From: Maridesulfovibrio salexigens DSM 2638
GTDB taxonomy: Bacteria > Desulfobacterota > Desulfovibrionia > Desulfovibrionales > Desulfovibrionaceae
DNA: 64,000 nucleotides
Direction: 5' to 3'
Assembly (NCBI RefSeq): GCF_000023445.1
Contig: NC_012881.1
Span: 2,175,501-2,239,500, forward strand
Shown here: positions 60,798-64,000 of the stretch, piece by piece
Numbering within the stretch: position 1 is the stretch's first letter
How the letters are laid out: each line of letters starts with the position of its first letter
Notes under the pieces: model-generated
What the model saw: the letters and a program-made list of their open reading frames with translations, nothing else
What the model was told of the DNA's origin: nothing
Database searches by the model: none
Made by a program: the position numbers and the translations under genes

Positions 60798-61961
60798 ATG
60801 ACAAAAAAAAATAATAATTTAAAAATATTAATCGCTGGTGGGTCTATTAGGGACCTATTACTCGGCAGATCTCCAAAAGACTTGGACTACCTTATTGCCT
60901 CAGGTTCTCCTGAAGAATTTCTTGCTGCTTTTCCAAAGGCCCGTCCAGTAGGAAAATCTTACGAAATTTTCTATCTCAAAGGACTGGAATTCTCTTTCCC
61001 GCGAGCTAAAGGCAACAACACAGATGAGACTATAGATCTTGACCTTAAAGCTCGCGACTTCACGGTTAACAGCTTTGCGCTGGACGAAGACGGAGAACTG
61101 TACGCTCACCCTAACGGACTGGAAGACTTACGTAACCGAGTACTGCGCCCGTCTTTTCCTGATACTTTTAAAGAAGATCCGCTGCGTGTATTCAGAGCGG
61201 CAACTTTCATATCCCGGTTTCCGGAATTCAGCCCTCACCCGGAACTGATTGCGGAAATGAAACGTTGTGCAGATAATGATTGGCTTGCAGACATTGCCCC
61301 GGACAGAATCGGCGTAGAACTCCGTAAAGCTTTAAGCGGGCCGAAACCAGGAAATTTCCTGCGGTTATTGATTCAAGGAAATTGCCTTGAACCGTGGTTC
61401 TCCGAATTTAACGGTTCTGATAATATCCCGGCCGGACCGCCGGAATATCACGACAAATCCGTAGCCGGACACACAGCTGAAATTATGGATGAAGTTGCAG
61501 GAGAGCCCCTGACCTGCTGGATGGCCATGAGTCATGATCTGGGCAAGGTGTTAACGACAGCGGATATCCTCCCCTCGCATTACGGTCACGATAAAGCAGG
61601 TATGATTCCGGCAAAAGAACTGGGCAGCAGACTAATGCTCCCGGTAAAATTCATTCGTGCTGGAGAAAGTGCAGCAGAACTTCACATGAAGGCCGGAAAT
61701 TATCAGGAGCTAAGACCCGGAACCAAAGTAGACTTACTGATGAAACTTCATGTTTCTGGACTTCTGGAAAATATGATCAGCCTTTGCAATGCGGACAGGG
61801 GTGAAGGATTGCTTGAAACCGCTCCCGCAGACCTGGCAGAGATACTTAAGGTTTCCCTGCCGGCCCACGAAAGGAATCTTGGTAAAGAATCAGGAGAAAA
61901 GCTGCGCAACATGAGAGCCATGAAAATAAAGACCTTCAGTGGCAGCAGAAAGAGGATTTAA
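60798..61961 (+). CDS. tRNA nucleotidyltransferase / poly(A) polymerase family protein
   Basis: A 387-residue class II nucleotidyltransferase. The NTP motif is LIAGGSIRDLLLGRSPKDLDYLI (GGSIRD plus the DLD metal pair, residues about 11-33). DLKARDFTVNSFALDEDGEL and FKEDPLRVFRAATFISRFP are the template and ATP-binding regions. The C-terminal part carries an HD phosphohydrolase motif (HTAEIMDEV ... MAMSHDLGKVLT, about 225-255), as in E. coli-type CCA enzymes with repair phosphatase activity. CCA addition is the likeliest function, poly(A) synthesis the alternative. It is convergent with the next gene, the stops nearly touching. Confidence 0.9.
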   Translation: MTKKNNNLKILIAGGSIRDLLLGRSPKDLDYLIASGSPEEFLAAFPKARPVGKSYEIFYLKGLEFSFPRAKGNNTDETIDLDLKARDFTVNSFALDEDGELYAHPNGLEDLRNRVLRPSFPDTFKEDPLRVFRAATFISRFPEFSPHPELIAEMKRCADNDWLADIAPDRIGVELRKALSGPKPGNFLRLLIQGNCLEPWFSEFNGSDNIPAGPPEYHDKSVAGHTAEIMDEVAGEPLTCWMAMSHDLGKVLTTADILPSHYGHDKAGMIPAKELGSRLMLPVKFIRAGESAAELHMKAGNYQELRPGTKVDLLMKLHVSGLLENMISLCNADRGEGLLETAPADLAEILKVSLPAHERNLGKESGEKLRNMRAMKIKTFSGSRKRI

Positions 61962-62453
61962 CTACTCGAACAAATACTTATATTCCCCAGCCACTTTATC
62001 TGTAGTATTCATCAATCCGGCAGCACTGTTTTCCACATTGCGGGAATTCACAAGACCAAGTTCCTGCTTAAGATAAAAAGGAACTACCCCCTCGCTCTCC
62101 GCAAAAGTCCAGACCACTGAATAAACAGAACCGATCTCCGGCCTTTCATTGAATTCACTGCGTGATTCAATAATTACCCGTACAGCCTTCCCATCTTTTC
62201 CGGCCAATTTAAAAAGCACGGACTTCCTAAAGTTCTCCTTTAACTTTAATGCCAAAGTACCACCCAACACGTCATCACCACTATGAATGACCGCTACAGG
62301 AACTCCTTGTTTTTCAGCACTCTGCTCTACTTTTTCGACCGGAGCAGGTTTAGCCTTGGAATTTGGTACTGCCTTTTTCTCTTCAGCCGAAGCAATTGAC
62401 CCCAAGCAAAGTACAAGTAGCAATATCAACGCGGAACCAAGTAATTTTTTCAT
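61962..62453 (-). CDS. Exported protein of unknown function (163 aa)
   Basis: Not recognised. A signal peptide (MKKLLGSALILLLVLCLGSIASA) is followed by a short proline/lysine linker (to about 50) and an alpha-beta domain. The domain contains VAVIHSGDDVLGGTLALKLK, FKLAGKDGKAVRVIIESRSE and VVWTFAESEGVVPFYLKQEL. No cysteine lies near the cleavage site, so it is probably soluble in the periplasm. Its ATG overlaps the stop of the upstream gene (ATGA, 62450-62453) and AAGGAG precedes it, so the two unknown genes form one transcription unit. Confidence 0.72.
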   Translation of the reverse strand: MKKLLGSALILLLVLCLGSIASAEEKKAVPNSKAKPAPVEKVEQSAEKQGVPVAVIHSGDDVLGGTLALKLKENFRKSVLFKLAGKDGKAVRVIIESRSEFNERPEIGSVYSVVWTFAESEGVVPFYLKQELGLVNSRNVENSAAGLMNTTDKVAGEYKYLFE

Positions 62454-63235
62454 AACAACTCCTTATTCGCATTCGTTTTCAACTCTTCTATCAAGGCTTT
62501 CACCCGGACCTTGTCACGCGCCCAGACCTGTGAACAGTAACCGGAAATATACGTTGCAACGTCCTTACGATTAGGCAGGTCCGGGAAGGCCGGAAAATCG
62601 ATATCTTTAATTGTGATCACAGTGAAAGCCATCTCATCATCGATTACCTTACATTGAGGCCCCACACATCCGGCTATGCTTTCCTTCCTTACTGATTCAG
62701 GATCGAGAGACTTGGTAAATTTAAGAACATCCGAAGCTGAAACATTTCTATTAACCTTCTCAATTTGAATGTTAATTTCTTCGGCCATTTTGAAAAAATC
62801 ATCCCGATTTACTGACCGCACTTTACGTCCATTCTCATCCTTTTTGATTGAACCGTGCATGTATTCTTCAATACTTGCGGAAAGCATATCGTAGCCAATA
62901 CCAAACCACTTGATATATTCCCCTCTGCCGGTAAAAGCGAAAGGAGGGCTATCTATGATGTCAGCACATTCAATCCCGGCGGGATGATAAAACTTATTCC
63001 TGCTCATCCCGGCAGAAACCCAAAAATCATTGAAACCGGAAGGCCCCAGACAGATTTTCTCAAGCAGCGCACAGGCCCGAAAAACCTGATAAAGTTTAAC
63101 ATGGAGTTTTTCTGAAACCTCATGAAACAGCTCAATGGCATCATCAACGTCCACGCGAGCTCCAAAAAAGGAATCCGCCATGTCACTCAGGACCTCATCC
63201 GTCAAAGCATCGGTTAAATCTTTAAAATCAGCCAT
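62450..63235 (-). CDS. Cytoplasmic protein of unknown function (261 aa)
   Basis: Not recognised. ATG 63235 with AAAGGAAAT upstream is preferred over an in-frame ATG nine codons earlier. The 261 residues are acidic and mostly helical, with DVDDAIELFHEVSEKLHVKL near the N-terminus, an aromatic-rich middle (FNDFWVSAGMSRNKFYHPAG; EYIKWFGIGYDM) and a late segment CVGPQCKVIDDEMAFTVITI. No signal peptide or catalytic motif is obvious. It is coupled by a 4-base overlap to an exported protein gene. Confidence 0.72.
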   Translation of the reverse strand: MADFKDLTDALTDEVLSDMADSFFGARVDVDDAIELFHEVSEKLHVKLYQVFRACALLEKICLGPSGFNDFWVSAGMSRNKFYHPAGIECADIIDSPPFAFTGRGEYIKWFGIGYDMLSASIEEYMHGSIKKDENGRKVRSVNRDDFFKMAEEINIQIEKVNRNVSASDVLKFTKSLDPESVRKESIAGCVGPQCKVIDDEMAFTVITIKDIDFPAFPDLPNRKDVATYISGYCSQVWARDKVRVKALIEELKTNANKELL

Positions 63236-63496
63236 AATATTTCCTTTAAAACTGTAGCTCAAAACTTTATACGGATATTTTTTATTTCCGCTCTATCCTT
63301 TTGTTTTTAGCATTTTCCAGACTAAACAAGCATTCAAACTACAAATGAAATCATTAATTAACCTTGAGAGTGCCATATAATTGAATTATACGCCAATGGT
63401 ACGAGTATCATTCAAATGATGATTGTTCGATAAAATTCAACAGTTAAATAACCTGCTCAATTTAACTGAACCTACATCAGACATACTGGAGGGAGT

Positions 63497-64000
63497 ATGC
63501 TGCTCAACGAACATTTAAGTAAAGTACTGCTCAAAGAGGCCGCCGGACTTCCCGTACCCACCGGGGTGAAAATCACTGAAAAAGATTTGCCCGGACTGGA
63601 ACCATACTTTCCCCTGCCGTGGATTCTGAAAGCTCAGGTTCCTGTAGGTGGTCGAGGCAAGGCCGGTGGTATCCAGAAAGTTGATTCGCGGGACGAATAC
63701 GAAAAAACCGCCCGCCAAATCCTCGGAATGGAAATCAAAGGCAACAAGGTCCCCTTCCTGCGGGCCGAGCCTGCTGTAGACATTCGTAAGGAATTTTATC
63801 TTTCGCTGACTCTTTCCCGCCAGCGCCGCAAGGTCATCATGACAGTTGGACGTGAAGGCGGAGTGGAAATCGAAAACATGGGCCCTGAAAACCTGCTCAT
63901 TCAGGAAATCAGCCTTCCCGGAGGATTACAGCCCAACCAGATTCGTGCTGCCTTTTTCCATATCGGCATCGCTAAAGAACTTTTTGTCGATTTCAGCAAC
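63497..64000 (+). CDS. Succinyl-CoA synthetase beta-type ATP-grasp protein (partial)
   Basis: The first 168 codons of a gene running off the window. MLLNEHLSKVLLKEAAGLPV is the N-terminal ATP-grasp_2 start seen in SucC, and ILKAQVPVGGRGKAGGIQKV is the nucleotide-binding signature. GREGGVEIENMGPENLL continues the fold. GGAGGGAG lies just before the ATG. It could be SucC or the beta part of a fused ADP-forming acyl-CoA synthetase; the missing C-terminus would decide. The roughly 260 bases upstream hold no gene and are AT-rich. Confidence 0.88.
   Translation, partial: MLLNEHLSKVLLKEAAGLPVPTGVKITEKDLPGLEPYFPLPWILKAQVPVGGRGKAGGIQKVDSRDEYEKTARQILGMEIKGNKVPFLRAEPAVDIRKEFYLSLTLSRQRRKVIMTVGREGGVEIENMGPENLLIQEISLPGGLQPNQIRAAFFHIGIAKELFVDFSN

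Noticed and set aside
1-64000. tRNA, rRNA, integrase, transposase or defence island
   Set aside because: Intergenic gaps were inspected and none contains a recognisable structural RNA gene or mobile-element enzyme.

Overview
This 64 kb window reads as ordinary chromosome from a motile, anaerobic, marine-type sulfate reducer of the Desulfovibrionaceae (Desulfovibrio/Maridesulfovibrio-like). That is an inference from gene content: two tandem abundant porins of the Desulfovibrio type, a long-form phosphoenolpyruvate synthase, formate-dependent PurT, CheZ beside a PilZ-like protein, and short palindromic intergenic repeats carrying the GCCTCCGGCGGC motif. Base composition is moderately AT-rich and even. 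I see no rRNA, tRNA, CRISPR array, prophage, transposase or integrase.

Layout. 1-3.8 kb: mfd (3' end cut by the window edge), cheW, and a small protein of unknown role. 3.8-12.8 kb: ugd on the minus strand, then a compact plus-strand run pdxJ-acpS-nnr-CBS-tsaE-lysC-cimA-MBL hydrolase (cofactor synthesis and repair, tRNA modification, aspartate/branched-chain amino acids). 12.9-17 kb: a GH57/DUF3536 glycan enzyme, two unknown proteins and a DUF493 protein. 17.2-24.4 kb: ileS, then lspA-lgt-PLDc_N protein-CpoB-like lipoprotein-NIL/ferredoxin-PilZ-like-cheZ. 24.5-32.2 kb: a TPR protein with near-identical 120 bp repeats, an NhaC antiporter, purT, ubiX, a UPF0173 hydrolase and uvrC. 32.4-35.7 kb: two tandem porins. 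35.8-45.8 kb: hisD-purC-fabI, rpsF-rpsR-rplI-dnaB-paaK-DUF456, thrC-tlyA. 46.3-52.6 kb: FadL-like porin, DUF4139 protein, galE, methyltransferase, DsbA-like lipoprotein, TIGR04073-type lipoprotein. 52.7-60.7 kb, all minus strand: ppsA, birA, two tandem CRP-like proteins whose C-termini resemble the FliG C-terminal domain, and a TVP38-type membrane protein. 60.8-64 kb: CCA-adding-type nucleotidyltransferase, two coupled unknown genes, and the start of a succinyl-CoA synthetase-like gene.

Most interesting observations. (1) The tandem proteins at 57673-59989 join a cyclic-nucleotide-binding domain, a CRP-like winged helix, a second helix-turn-helix-like segment and a FliG-C-like tail, an architecture I do not recognise as characterised. 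(2) A family of palindromic repeats (four full copies plus one variant) lies between genes; at nnr a repeat supplies the ribosome binding site, and at nnr and thrC it opens a false in-frame N-terminal extension beginning MGFLNPFAKGFK. (3) Several leaders look regulatory: a structured region ahead of ppsA, a terminator-like hairpin ahead of nhaC, a large inverted repeat ahead of the second porin, and an inverted repeat overlapping the promoter of the 71-residue protein gene.
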